Shown here piece after piece: positions 22,534 to 30,673 of a stretch of 55,642 nucleotides of DNA (positions within the stretch are counted from its first letter, which is position 1; each line of letters starts with the position of its first letter). The stretch lies in assembly GCF_002803065.1 (NCBI RefSeq), contig NZ_NNBL01000043.1:1-55642 (forward strand). The letters are read 5' to 3'. Both the position numbers and the translations under genes were made by a program. The notes under the pieces are model-generated. The model ran no database searches. It was given only the letters and a program-made list of their open reading frames with translations, and was not told the DNA's origin. Source of the stretch: Streptomyces sp. CB01635 (GTDB lineage: Bacteria; Actinomycetota; Actinomycetes; Streptomycetales; Streptomycetaceae).

Positions 22534-23430
22534 CTACCTCCCGCAGTGCTCCGCCACCAGGTCCGCGAAGGCCCTCGCCAGTGGGGTCAGCGTGGACCAG
22601 CGCCGGACCGCCCAGCCGACCGCGAGTGGCGGCAGGTCCGGTACGGGGACCAGGACCGGGCCGCCCGCGCGGTCGGGGTCGCGCCAGCCGGGCAGTTCGG
22701 GGACGAGCGCGTGGCCGAGGCCCAGTTCGGCGAGGTGCACGGCGGTGGCCCAGTCGGCGACGCCCGCGTCCGACCCGGCCGGCCTGACGATCCCGAGCCC
22801 GCTGAAGTGCCGGTCGAGATGGGAGCGCGACGTGGACTGTTCGGGCGGCCTGATGAGGTGGGCGGCGGCCAGGTCACCGGGGCCGATCCGGGTCCGGCCG
22901 GCCAGCGGGTCGTCGGGGCGCACCGCGAGGACCCAGGGGAGTTCGACGACGGGGCGCTGCTCGACGCCGCGTTCCGGCGCGCCGATGGTGACCCACGCGA
23001 GGTCGAGGTCGTGCGCGGCGAGCGCCTCGTAGGCACTGTGGCTGGAGCTGACCGTCTGGAATTCCAGGCTCGCCTGGGGGTGGCGGCGCCGGAAGCCGAC
23101 GATGGCCCCGGACATGAAGTGGCGCACGGTCGTCGCGCCCGTGGTGACGCGCACCGCGCCGCGCTCGCCGCGGGCCAGGTCGCGCAGGCGGCGCAGCGCG
23201 ACATCGATGCCGCCGATGCCCTCGGCGGCCGCGGTCTGCAGGATGCGCCCCGCGGCGGTCGGCAGGACACCGCGCGCGTGCCGTTCGAGGAGGCTGACGC
23301 CCACCTCCCGTTCGAGGCGCCGGATGTGCTGGCTCACCGCCGACTGCGTGCAGGAGAGGTCGCGGGCGACGGCGCTGAGGCTGCCCGCCGCGCACACGGC
23401 GACGTAGACGCGGAGATCGTCGAGGGTCAC
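22534..23430 (-). CDS. LysR-family transcriptional regulator
   Basis: A 298-residue LTTR. The HTH is at about 1-60 (LDDLRVYVAVCAAGSLSAVARDLSCTQSAVSQHIRRLEREVGVSLLERH), then linker helix and a periplasmic-binding-like effector domain (VRVTTGATTVRHFMSGAIVGFRRRHPQASLEF...). It starts at GTG 23430. It is divergent from the TauE-type exporter, with a 75-bp gap holding CTTGG-N6-CCAAG, so it probably regulates the exporter and itself. Confidence 0.92.
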   Translation of the reverse strand: MTLDDLRVYVAVCAAGSLSAVARDLSCTQSAVSQHIRRLEREVGVSLLERHARGVLPTAAGRILQTAAAEGIGGIDVALRRLRDLARGERGAVRVTTGATTVRHFMSGAIVGFRRRHPQASLEFQTVSSSHSAYEALAAHDLDLAWVTIGAPERGVEQRPVVELPWVLAVRPDDPLAGRTRIGPGDLAAAHLIRPPEQSTSRSHLDRHFSGLGIVRPAGSDAGVADWATAVHLAELGLGHALVPELPGWRDPDRAGGPVLVPVPDLPPLAVGWAVRRWSTLTPLARAFADLVAEHCGR

Positions 23431-23468
23431 GGCGCCAACGTAGCCATTCGGTCGCCCCCAAGCCAGAC

Positions 23469-23484
23469 CTTGGAACTTCCCAAG
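23469..23484. promoter_or_regulatory. Candidate LysR operator between lysR and the tauE-like gene
   Basis: CTTGGAACTTCCCAAG is an interrupted palindrome (CTTGG-N6-CCAAG). It lies 39 bp from the LysR start and 22 bp before the exporter start. Confidence 0.45.
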
Positions 23485-23505
23485 AAATGGCGAGGATTGA
23501 CTTGG

Positions 23506-24294
23506 GTGTCCGCCTCCGAAACGATCTCGGATGTGGATGCACTTGAAGCAGTGGCCGTCGGAGCGGCCGGTGTCGCCGCCGGCGCGATCAACGCGGTGGT
23601 CGGCTCCGGAACGCTGATCACCTTCCCTACGCTCCTCGCGTTCGGCTATCCGCCGGTACTCGCCAACGTGTCGAACAACATCGGCCTCGTGCCGGGCGTG
23701 CTCAGCGCCGCGTACGGCTACCGGCGCGAGCTGAAGGGGCAGAAGAAGCGGCTGCTCCGCTTCGGCACGGCCTCGCTGATCGGCGGGCTCACGGGCGCGC
23801 TGCTCCTGCTGAAGCTGCCCGCCGACGCGTTCACGGCGGTGGTGCCCGTGCTCATCCTGGCCGCCTGCGTCCTCGTCGTGCTCCAGCCCCGGCTCAGCCG
23901 CTGGTCGAAGAAGCGCCAGGCCACGGCTACGCGCGCCGACGGCGGCGTCCCGATGTGGTTCGGGGTGCTCGGGACGGGTGTCTACGGCGGCTACTTCGGC
24001 GCCGCCCAGGGCGTGCTGCTCATGGGCATGTTCGGCAGCTTCATCCACGACGACCTCCAGCGCCTCAACGCGGCGAAGAACGTCCTGGCCTCGATCGTGA
24101 ACGGGGTCGCGGCGGTCATCTTCATCGCCGTCGCCGACGTCGACTGGGCGGCGGCCGCGGTGATCGCCGTCGGCTCCACGCTGGGCGGCCTGACCGGCGC
24201 GAAGTTCGGCCGCAGGCTGCCCCCGGCGGTCCTTCGCGCGGTGATCGTCGTGGTCGGCGTCACCGCCTCGGTGATCATGCTCGTACGAGGCTGA
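23506..24294 (+). CDS. TauE/SafE-family anion (sulfite/sulfonate-type) exporter
   Basis: A 262-residue protein with about eight membrane helices. The first repeat has AAGVAAGAINAVVGSGTLITFPTLLAFGYPPVLANVSNNIGLVPG, and the second has the related YGGYFGAAQGVLLMGMFG...LQRLNAAKNVLASIVNGVAAVIF. Members export sulfite, sulfoacetate or related anions; the substrate is not deducible. I chose GTG 23506 (CGAGGA 9 bases upstream). Probably controlled by the divergent LysR. Confidence 0.9.
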   Translation: MSASETISDVDALEAVAVGAAGVAAGAINAVVGSGTLITFPTLLAFGYPPVLANVSNNIGLVPGVLSAAYGYRRELKGQKKRLLRFGTASLIGGLTGALLLLKLPADAFTAVVPVLILAACVLVVLQPRLSRWSKKRQATATRADGGVPMWFGVLGTGVYGGYFGAAQGVLLMGMFGSFIHDDLQRLNAAKNVLASIVNGVAAVIFIAVADVDWAAAAVIAVGSTLGGLTGAKFGRRLPPAVLRAVIVVVGVTASVIMLVRG

Positions 24295-24306
24295 GCCCGC
24301 GGGCCG

Positions 24307-26949
24307 TCAGCGCTTGAGGAAGGCGATCCGGGCGCGCTTCTCCGGGAGAAACACCTCCGGCAGGTCGATCTCCGGGAGCACGATCTCGGGGCCGAGTTCG
24401 AAGCCCGCGCGCTCCAGGAGCGCGACCGCCTTCGCGTTGCGCGCGTCGGGCTCGACCACGATCCGCCGCTTGCCGTGCCCTTCGAGCGCGTACGCGATGA
24501 GGACGGTCATGAGCGCTCCGGTGAAGCCGCTGACGGCGCCGTCCCCGGCCGGGGCGATCAGGAAGTGCACGCCGATGTCGCCGTCCTCGACCTCGTAGCA
24601 CTCGCTGACCCGGTCGGCCTCGGGCTCGTACGTCTGGAAGAGCGCGACGGGTTCGCCGTTGAGGCGGACGAGGTGGGCGTGGTGCGTGGTGAGCGAGTCG
24701 AGGTGCTCGTACGTCTCGCGCACCTGCTCACGGCTCGCGCCCTCCATACCCCAGAACCGGGCGCGCTCCTCGCGTACCCAGCCGTGGAGCACGTCGAGGT
24801 CGGCGGCGGGGTCGACCGGGCTGACGCTGACGGTGCCGAACCCTTCGACGGTCTGCTCGTACACGCGGTGCTCCTTCTGATGAGGGTGGTCTTCCTGATG
24901 AGGGTGGTCTTCTCTGGTGAGGCGGGCCCAGTCCGTGACTACGGGGACCAGTTCGCCCCGCAGCCACAGGGGAAGCTGGTCGCGGCGGTGCGGCGAGCCG
25001 GGGATCCCGCAGGCGCCGAGCGGAACCACCCACAGGCTGTTCGCGCGGTCGGCGACGTCCCACACGTAGCGGGCGGCCGGGCCGCGGGCGCTGAGGTCGG
25101 TGACGCCGGGGACGCTCGACGTGGACAGGACGCAGTCGTGGTCGCCGGGCAGGCCCGGACCGACCTCATCGCCGTCAGGGAGTGCCCGCCAGGCGGCGAG
25201 CCGGTGCCGGTCGCCCCAGGTCTCGCCGGTCGCCGTGGCCCCGGCGGCTTCCTCGACCGCCTCGCGGACGACCGTCTCCCGGTCGACATCAGGGAATTGA
25301 CTGGTCGTCAGCAGCGTCTCCAGCGCGAACGCGATACGCGGCGCGAGGGCCAGCCACGGCCGGAAGACCTCCGGGTACGCCTCCCCCATCCCCGCGAGGG
25401 GCGCGAACGCGGAGTGCGCGGCAAGCTTCCGTACGACCGCCGCCCGCACCCGCGCGTACGCGGCGGCGTCCGCGCTGTCCGCGTCCATGTGCCGGTCCCA
25501 GGCGAGCAGCCGCCTCCTCAGTGCCGCCGCTTCGGGGCCGAGGCCGTCGAGGCGTGCCACCAGGTCGAGCAGCGGGCGGGCGGAGGCGAGGCGGGTGTCG
25601 GTGTGGACGGTGGCCATGCCGGGCGCCGTCCACTCCTCCCGCGCGTCGAGCAACTCCCGTATACGGTCGGCCCGATGCGGCGGCGCGAACTCGATGCCGA
25701 GGGGCGCGGCCAGGCCCCGCTGGTTCGCCATGACCGCGACGGTGCCGACCGGCTCGCGGGGCATCTCGCGCAGGCCGCGCCAGGCGTACCGGGGCTCGTG
25801 GGCGGGGACGACGCGGAGCAGGTTCTCGGGGTCGCGCTCGGGCACGGCGCCCGCGACGCGGTGCAGGAGACCGCCCTCGGTGTCGGCGGCCTGGACGACG
25901 TTGACGGGCTCGGCCCAGCGGTCGAAGGCCCGGTCCACGTCGCCGACGGTGCGGGCGCGGAGCAGGGCGGGCAGCGCGGCGAAGCCCAAGTCCTCGCGTA
26001 CGCGCGGTGGCTGGCGCAGTGCAATGCCCTCGCCCTCGTCGGGTCCGCCGATGACGACCGTCCCGCGTTCGGTCTCGACCACCTCGACCTCCTGCGGCCG
26101 CCCGCCCGCCACCTCGAAGGTCTCCACGCTGCGAGACGCAGGCCGCCACCCGTCGGGGCCGAACGCCTCCACGCCGCCGTCCGGGAGCCGCCGCAGCCGC
26201 TCGCGGTACAGGTCCTGGTAGTCCGCCATCGCGTTGGTGATCGCCCAGGCGACGGTTCCGGTGTGGCCGAAGTGGCCGATGCCGGGCACGCCGGGGACGG
26301 CGAGGCCCACGACGTCGAAATCCGGGCAGGCGAGCCGTATCTGCTGGTAGACGCCCGGGGCCTCGATGTAGCGGTGCGGGTCGCCGGCGATCAGGGGGCC
26401 GCCGGTGGCGGTGCGGTCGCCGGTGACGAGCCAGCCGTTGCTGCCGGAGGTGCCGGGGCCGTCCGTGGCGAAGAGGCCGACGGCTCCGGGCCCGATGCGG
26501 CGTACGACCTCGTCGCGCCAGAGCTTGCCGGGCAAGCCGGTGAACAGGATGTGCGTGGACAGCCAGATGCCGAGGGGGGTCCAGGGCTGCCAGTGGCCCG
26601 GTTCGAGGCCGGCGCGGGCGAACTCCGGTGCGGAACCGCCGAGTTCTCGCAGTCCGGCGTCGACCCCGGCGACGTACGCGTCGAGCCAGCCGCGCGTCTC
26701 CTCGTCGAGCGCGCGGTAGCAGCGCCGGGCCGTGTCGTCGATACGGGCCTGCCGGGCGAACCGGTCCCAGCCGGCGGCCTCCTGCCCGAGGAAGGCGGCG
26801 GAGGTGCCCTGCGAGCGGTGCCGCTCGACCTCGATCTGCCAGGCCCGGTCGGCGGCGGCGTTGCGCCCCTGGGCGTGGGCCAGTTCCCGCGCGCTGTCGG
26901 CACGGAGGTGGGGTATGCCCCACTCGTCCCGGTAGACCTCGACGCTCAC
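24307..26949 (-). CDS. Penicillin-acylase-family hydrolase fused to a siderophore-type N-acyltransferase
   Basis: 880 residues. Residues about 1-685 form a penicillin amidase (VYRDEWGIPHLRADSARELAHAQGRNAAADRAWQIE; GSNGWLVTGDRTATGGPLIAGDPH, where the Ser-Asn is the expected autocleavage nucleophile; HFGHTGTVAWAITNAMADYQDLY). There is no signal peptide, unlike secreted acylases. Residues about 700-880 are an IucA/AlcB-type GNAT acyltransferase (DVLHGWVREERARFWGMEGASREQV; GDIGVHFLIAP; RRIVVEPDARNAKAVALLERAGFELG), the kind that acylates N-hydroxyamines in hydroxamate siderophores. The linker is two tandem EDHPHQ repeats followed by an internal Shine-Dalgarno/GTG at 24864. An iron box lies 35 bp upstream. 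Separate homologous genes have been linked to aryl-desferrioxamines, from memory. Confidence 0.88.
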   Translation of the reverse strand: MSVEVYRDEWGIPHLRADSARELAHAQGRNAAADRAWQIEVERHRSQGTSAAFLGQEAAGWDRFARQARIDDTARRCYRALDEETRGWLDAYVAGVDAGLRELGGSAPEFARAGLEPGHWQPWTPLGIWLSTHILFTGLPGKLWRDEVVRRIGPGAVGLFATDGPGTSGSNGWLVTGDRTATGGPLIAGDPHRYIEAPGVYQQIRLACPDFDVVGLAVPGVPGIGHFGHTGTVAWAITNAMADYQDLYRERLRRLPDGGVEAFGPDGWRPASRSVETFEVAGGRPQEVEVVETERGTVVIGGPDEGEGIALRQPPRVREDLGFAALPALLRARTVGDVDRAFDRWAEPVNVVQAADTEGGLLHRVAGAVPERDPENLLRVVPAHEPRYAWRGLREMPREPVGTVAVMANQRGLAAPLGIEFAPPHRADRIRELLDAREEWTAPGMATVHTDTRLASARPLLDLVARLDGLGPEAAALRRRLLAWDRHMDADSADAAAYARVRAAVVRKLAAHSAFAPLAGMGEAYPEVFRPWLALAPRIAFALETLLTTSQFPDVDRETVVREAVEEAAGATATGETWGDRHRLAAWRALPDGDEVGPGLPGDHDCVLSTSSVPGVTDLSARGPAARYVWDVADRANSLWVVPLGACGIPGSPHRRDQLPLWLRGELVPVVTDWARLTREDHPHQEDHPHQKEHRVYEQTVEGFGTVSVSPVDPAADLDVLHGWVREERARFWGMEGASREQVRETYEHLDSLTTHHAHLVRLNGEPVALFQTYEPEADRVSECYEVEDGDIGVHFLIAPAGDGAVSGFTGALMTVLIAYALEGHGKRRIVVEPDARNAKAVALLERAGFELGPEIVLPEIDLPEVFLPEKRARIAFLKR
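24877..24912 (-). repeat. Two tandem 18-bp repeats in the fusion linker
   Basis: CTGATGAGGGTGGTCTTC occurs twice head to tail (24877-24894, 24895-24912), encoding EDHPHQ twice on the minus strand. It abuts the internal ribosome-binding site of the acyltransferase part. Confidence 0.9.
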
Positions 26950-26983
26950 GCTTTCCCCGCCCCGCCTTCACCCGCCCTGCAGA

Positions 26984-27002
26984 TTAGGGCAGCCTAACCT
27001 AA
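26984..27002 (-). promoter_or_regulatory. Iron box (DmdR1/IdeR-type operator)
   Basis: Minus strand reads TTAGGTTAGGCTGCCCTAA, 17 of 19 identical to the DmdR1 consensus TTAGGTTAGGCTCACCTAA as I recall it. It lies 35 bp before the acylase/acyltransferase start and 46 bp before the divergent HhH-GPD start, so iron repression of the fusion gene is expected. Confidence 0.88.
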
Positions 27003-27048
27003 GCCGGAAAGGGGTGCGCCCCGGCCCACGCCGCGCGATCATCGACAC

Positions 27049-27642
27049 ATGGACGCCACTCTTCACCTCGCCCAGGAGCCGGACGCCGACGCACTCCTCG
27101 GCCGCAGCCCCCTGGCCGCGCTCGTCGGCATGCTGCTCGACCAGCAGGTACCGATGGAGTGGGCGTTCGCGGGCCCGCACACGATCGCCCAGCGCCTGGG
27201 CGCCGACGATCTCGACGCGCACGAGATCGCCTCTCACAACCCCGAGGCCTTTGCCGAGCTGCTGTCCACCAAGCCGGCCGTGCACCGCTACCCCGGCTCG
27301 ATGGCCAAGCGGATCCAGCAGCTGTGCCAGTACCTCGTCGAGCACTACGACGGGGACGCGAGCGCCGTCTGGGACGGCGTCAAGGACGGCAAGGAACTGC
27401 TCAAGCGCCTCAACGACCTGCCCGGCTTCGGCACACAGAAGGCCCAGATCTTCCTGGCCCTGCTCGGCAAGCAGCTCGGGGTGCGCCCCAAGGGCTGGCG
27501 CGAGGCCGCGGGTGCGTACGGCGAGGCGAAGTCCTTCCGGTCGGTCGCCGACATCACGGGACCCGAGTCGCTCACGAAGGTGCGGGCGCACAAGCAGGAG
27601 ATGAAGGCGGCGGCGAAGGCGGCCAAGGCCGCGGGGAAGTAG
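27049..27642 (+). CDS. HhH-GPD-type DNA glycosylase-like protein
   Basis: A 197-residue protein. The helix-hairpin-helix is LNDLPGFGTQKAQIFLALLGKQLG at about 124-147, preceded by PLAALVGMLLDQQVPMEWAF and followed by a Lys/Ala-rich tail. Base-excision repair homologues of this short actinobacterial type usually have a catalytic Asp after the HhH. Here the downstream segment is GVRPKGWREAAGAYGEAKSFRSVADI, so the catalytic state is unclear. It is divergent from the iron-box gene. Confidence 0.87.
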   Translation: MDATLHLAQEPDADALLGRSPLAALVGMLLDQQVPMEWAFAGPHTIAQRLGADDLDAHEIASHNPEAFAELLSTKPAVHRYPGSMAKRIQQLCQYLVEHYDGDASAVWDGVKDGKELLKRLNDLPGFGTQKAQIFLALLGKQLGVRPKGWREAAGAYGEAKSFRSVADITGPESLTKVRAHKQEMKAAAKAAKAAGK

Positions 27643-27767
27643 GGCCCGAAGCAGGTCCCGAAGCAGGTCCCGCCGCGCGTCAGCACACGCCGCGTCCCGT
27701 AGCCCATGAGGGCGGATCTCGTCCGCGTTGATCGTCTTCGGGGCGCCACCGGGGGACATTTACGTCC

Positions 27768-28124
27768 ATGAGCACGCGCGCCTCCCCAGCGGGCGCGGGC
27801 CGCCGCACCGCGCGACGGCCCGCGTGGGCCCGGACGTTGCTCGTCCTCCTCACCCTGCTCGGCGCGGCGTTCGCGTCCACGGTCCCGTGCGCCGAGGCGG
27901 CGCCCTCGCACGCCGCGTCCACCTCCACCGAACCCGGCGAGCTCCACCAGGACGCCCCCGACACCGCGCTGCGCCTGCCGACGGGGCACGCCACTCGCCT
28001 CCCCGCCGAACGCGCCACCCACGTGCTCCCCGCGCGCCCTCCCGCGCCACCCGAGCGCCCCCGTGCGCCCCGCGCCACCCTCAACTCCCTGAACGCCCTG
28101 CGCTGCGTCGTCCTGCGCTGCTGA
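27768..28124 (+). CDS. Small secreted or membrane-anchored hypothetical protein
   Basis: 118 residues. A basic N-terminus and a hydrophobic stretch (ARTLLVLLTLLGAAFASTVPCAEA) form a signal peptide with likely cleavage near AEA-AP. The mature part is Pro/Ala/Arg-rich and ends in LRCVVLRC. I recognise no family. Upstream (27643-27767) there is a 12-bp tandem repeat CCCGAAGCAGGT (27645-27668) and no gene. Confidence 0.6.
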   Translation: MSTRASPAGAGRRTARRPAWARTLLVLLTLLGAAFASTVPCAEAAPSHAASTSTEPGELHQDAPDTALRLPTGHATRLPAERATHVLPARPPAPPERPRAPRATLNSLNALRCVVLRC

Positions 28125-28193
28125 CAGTCCGGCTCCGCCCTCCCGGCGGACCGAGCCTGCACACCCCCCACGCACGACAAGGACGACACCCCC

Positions 28194-28346
28194 ATGCCCA
28201 TCGACCCTTACGCGGTCCTGCGCGCCCTCCTGCGCGCCGAAGCGGTACGCGACGGTCGCGCCGTACGCCCCGCACGCGAGACCCCGGAGCCCACGCCCCC
28301 GACCGACGACAAGGCACAGGACACGGACCCGCAGGACCGCACCTGA
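28194..28346 (+). CDS. Small hypothetical protein
   Basis: 50 residues (MPIDPYAVLRALLRAEAVRDGRAV... then an acidic, Pro-rich tail ending DPQDRT). ATG 28194 has AAGGA 10 bases upstream and follows the secreted-protein gene on the same strand. The helical N-terminus and charged tail look like a genuine small protein. Function unknown. Confidence 0.5.
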   Translation: MPIDPYAVLRALLRAEAVRDGRAVRPARETPEPTPPTDDKAQDTDPQDRT

Positions 28347-28363
28347 GCCGCCCGCACAACAAA

Positions 28364-28395
28364 GGTCCCGGCCCCGCACCCGCGGGACCGGGACC
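28364..28395 (+). terminator. Hairpin between convergent genes
   Basis: GGTCCCGG (28364-28371) pairs with CCGGGACC (28388-28395). It sits between the rightward small gene and the leftward HerA-like gene and may end both. Confidence 0.6.
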
Positions 28396-28408
28396 ACCAC
28401 CGAGACCG

Positions 28409-30154
28409 TTACCTCCGCCGCGTCCCGAACAGCGACCGCGAGATCTCCCGCCCCAACTGCGTACCGACCGACCGGGCAAGCGACTTGAAGATCCCGCTGC
28501 CCACCACCTGTTCCACGACCGACGCGTCCTCCTTGGGCTTCCCACGCCCCCCAGAACCCCGCGCCACCGCCTTCTCCGCCTTCTCCGCCTTCTCCGCCTC
28601 CGCGGCCTGCGCCTCGACGTCCTTGCGCGCCTGCGTCTCGGCCTCCTGGGCCGTCAGCTTCTCGTACGCGGACTCACGGTCGACGGCGTTCGCGTAGCGC
28701 GAGTACAGGACCGACTCCTTCACGGCCTTGTCGAGCGCGGCCGCGTCGATGGGCCCCATCAGCGACTCGGGCGCCCGCAGCCGGGTCGCGGCGACCGGCG
28801 TCGGCGCACCCTTCTCGCTCAGCACGGTGACCACGGCCTCCCCCGTACCGAGCGAGGTCAGCAGCTCCTCGAGGTCGTACGCGGAGTGGGGGAACGTCCT
28901 GGCGGTCGACTTCAGCGCCTTCTGGTCGTCGGGCGTGAAGGCGCGCAGCGCGTGCTGGACCCGGTTGCCGAGCTGGGCGAGGACGTCGGACGGCACGTCT
29001 TTCGGCGTTTGAGTCACAAAGAACACGCCCACGCCCTTGGACCGGATCAACCGCACGGTCTGCGTGATCGCCTCCAGGAACGCCTTCGACGCGCCGCTGA
29101 AGAGCAGATGCGCCTCGTCGAAGAAGAAGACCAGCTTCGGCTTCTCCACATCGCCGACCTCGGGAAGGTCCTGGAAAAGATCGGCGAGCAGCCACATCAG
29201 GAACGTCGAGAAGAGATGCGGCTTGTCCTGCACGGCGGGCAGTTCGAGTACGGAGACCAGGCCGCGGCCGTCCGGGGCCGTGCGCAGCAGCTCGCTGCTG
29301 TCGAACTCGGGCTCGCCGAAGAAGTCGCCCATGCCCTGCTGCTCGAACGCGGTCAGGGCGCGCAGGATCACGCCCGCCGTCGTGGTGGAGAGCCCGCCGA
29401 TGGTCTTCAGTTCCTGCTTGCCCTCGTCGGAGGTGAGGAACGTGACGACCGCGCGCAGGTCCTTGAGGTCGACGAGTTCGAGGCCCTTCTGGTCCGCGTA
29501 ATGGAAGATCAGGCCGAGCGACTGCTCCTGCGTCTGGTTGAGCTGGAGGCACTTGGAGAGCAGGACCGGGCCGAAGCCGGTGATGGTGGCCCGCAGGGGG
29601 ATGCCGGAGCCGATGCCGCCGAGCGCGTAGAACTCGCTCGGAAATCCGGTCGCCCGCCACTCCTGACCGACCTCGGCCGACCGCTGCGACACCCTGTGGC
29701 CCGGCTCGCCCGGGGCCGAGATGCCGGAGACGTCGCCCTTGATGTCGGCGAGGAAGACGGGGACGCCCTGCGCGGCCAGCTGCTCGGCGACGAGCTGGAG
29801 CGTCTTGGTCTTGCCGGTGCCGGTGGCGCCCGCGACGAGGCCGTGCCGGTTGAGCATCCCCAGCGGAATCCGGATCTGCGCGTCCGGCAGGCACCGGCCG
29901 TCCCACACGAGCGCGCCGAGATCGAGGGCGGGCCCGGCGAAGGCGTACCCGGCGGCGATCTCCAGGGCGGGGGCGGGGAGAGCGGGGGCCGTGGTGACGG
30001 GCTCGGGGCCGGTGGTCCCGGTGGGGGAAGCTTCACCTGTCCCGCCCGGGGCTGAGGAAGCGGCGGTTCCGGGCGTCAACCCGGCGCCCGCGCCTACCCC
30101 TGATGAAGGCTTCGCATTCGCCGGCCCGGCCGGGATCGGCTCGCTGTCACTCAT
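28409..30154 (-). CDS. HerA-like helicase/ATPase (DUF853)
   Basis: 581 residues. After a Pro/Ala/Gly-rich N-terminus (about 1-60), the ATPase core has Walker A LVAGATGTGKTKTLQL (about 105-120), FLADIKGDVSG, and Walker B KLVFFFDEAHLLFSGASK. A sensor-like VGVFFVTQTPKDVPSDVLAQLGNRVQHALRAF follows, then a C-terminal coiled coil of Glu/Ala/Lys repeats (AEAEKAEKAEKAVARG) and a basic end. DUF853 proteins are widespread, soluble HerA/FtsK-type NTPases of uncertain role. No NurA nuclease is nearby. Confidence 0.92.
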   Translation of the reverse strand: MSDSEPIPAGPANAKPSSGVGAGAGLTPGTAASSAPGGTGEASPTGTTGPEPVTTAPALPAPALEIAAGYAFAGPALDLGALVWDGRCLPDAQIRIPLGMLNRHGLVAGATGTGKTKTLQLVAEQLAAQGVPVFLADIKGDVSGISAPGEPGHRVSQRSAEVGQEWRATGFPSEFYALGGIGSGIPLRATITGFGPVLLSKCLQLNQTQEQSLGLIFHYADQKGLELVDLKDLRAVVTFLTSDEGKQELKTIGGLSTTTAGVILRALTAFEQQGMGDFFGEPEFDSSELLRTAPDGRGLVSVLELPAVQDKPHLFSTFLMWLLADLFQDLPEVGDVEKPKLVFFFDEAHLLFSGASKAFLEAITQTVRLIRSKGVGVFFVTQTPKDVPSDVLAQLGNRVQHALRAFTPDDQKALKSTARTFPHSAYDLEELLTSLGTGEAVVTVLSEKGAPTPVAATRLRAPESLMGPIDAAALDKAVKESVLYSRYANAVDRESAYEKLTAQEAETQARKDVEAQAAEAEKAEKAEKAVARGSGGRGKPKEDASVVEQVVGSGIFKSLARSVGTQLGREISRSLFGTRRR

Positions 30155-30275
30155 TTCTGGCCCCTGTCCCCGGATTGAGTGTTCCCGGTTTGCCCGTGTT
30201 TAGGACGTCATTTCCCAGACTCGCACTCCGTCTCCATGGCTGCGCCCGGAGAGCCGGGCCCGGTAGGCTTTCCGT

Positions 30276-30572
30276 GTGATCTTCAAGCGCATCGGAAACG
30301 GCCGGCCGTACCCCGACCACGGCCGGGAAAGCACCCGGCAGTGGGCGGACGTCGCGCCGCGCCCGGTCCGCCTCGATCAGCTCGTGACGACCAAGGGCCA
30401 GCTCGACCTCGAGACGCTCCTCGCCGAGGACTCGACGTTCTACGGCGACCTCTTCGCGCACGTCGTGAAGTGGCAGGGCGACCTGTACCTCGAGGACGGC
30501 CTGCACCGCGCCGTGCGCGCCGCGCTCCAGCAGCGCCAGGTGCTGCACGCCCGCGTCCTCGAGCTGGGCTGA
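30276..30572 (+). CDS. Conserved actinobacterial protein, ParB/toxin-antitoxin-like
   Basis: 98 residues starting at GTG 30276. LDQLVTTKGQLDLETLLAED and LYLEDGLHRAVRAALQQRQVLHARVLEL resemble the ParB/sulfiredoxin-like 'DGxHR' fold. Some databases label this family VapB-like, but no toxin gene is next to it. It is conserved in Streptomyces beside the LytR_C gene, from memory. Function unknown. Confidence 0.75.
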   Translation: MIFKRIGNGRPYPDHGRESTRQWADVAPRPVRLDQLVTTKGQLDLETLLAEDSTFYGDLFAHVVKWQGDLYLEDGLHRAVRAALQQRQVLHARVLELG

Positions 30573-30673
30573 GCCGCGGGCCGCGCGCCCGCGTTGACCC
30601 TTTCGGGTAGTCCCCGGCGTGGGCCAATGATCATTTAGTAGGAATCACCGCCGGGGCGCACTACGCTGCGCCC

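Noticed and set aside
24475..26997. 840-aa plus-strand open frame
   Set aside because: Antisense shadow of the acylase fusion, with no motif.
27728..30055. 775-aa plus-strand open frame
   Set aside because: Shadow across several genes; the HerA-like ATPase on the other strand has clear motifs.
30276..30572. VapB antitoxin of a toxin-antitoxin pair
   Set aside because: No PIN toxin gene is adjacent. The PIN gene at 16305 is 13 kb away and inside the AICE.
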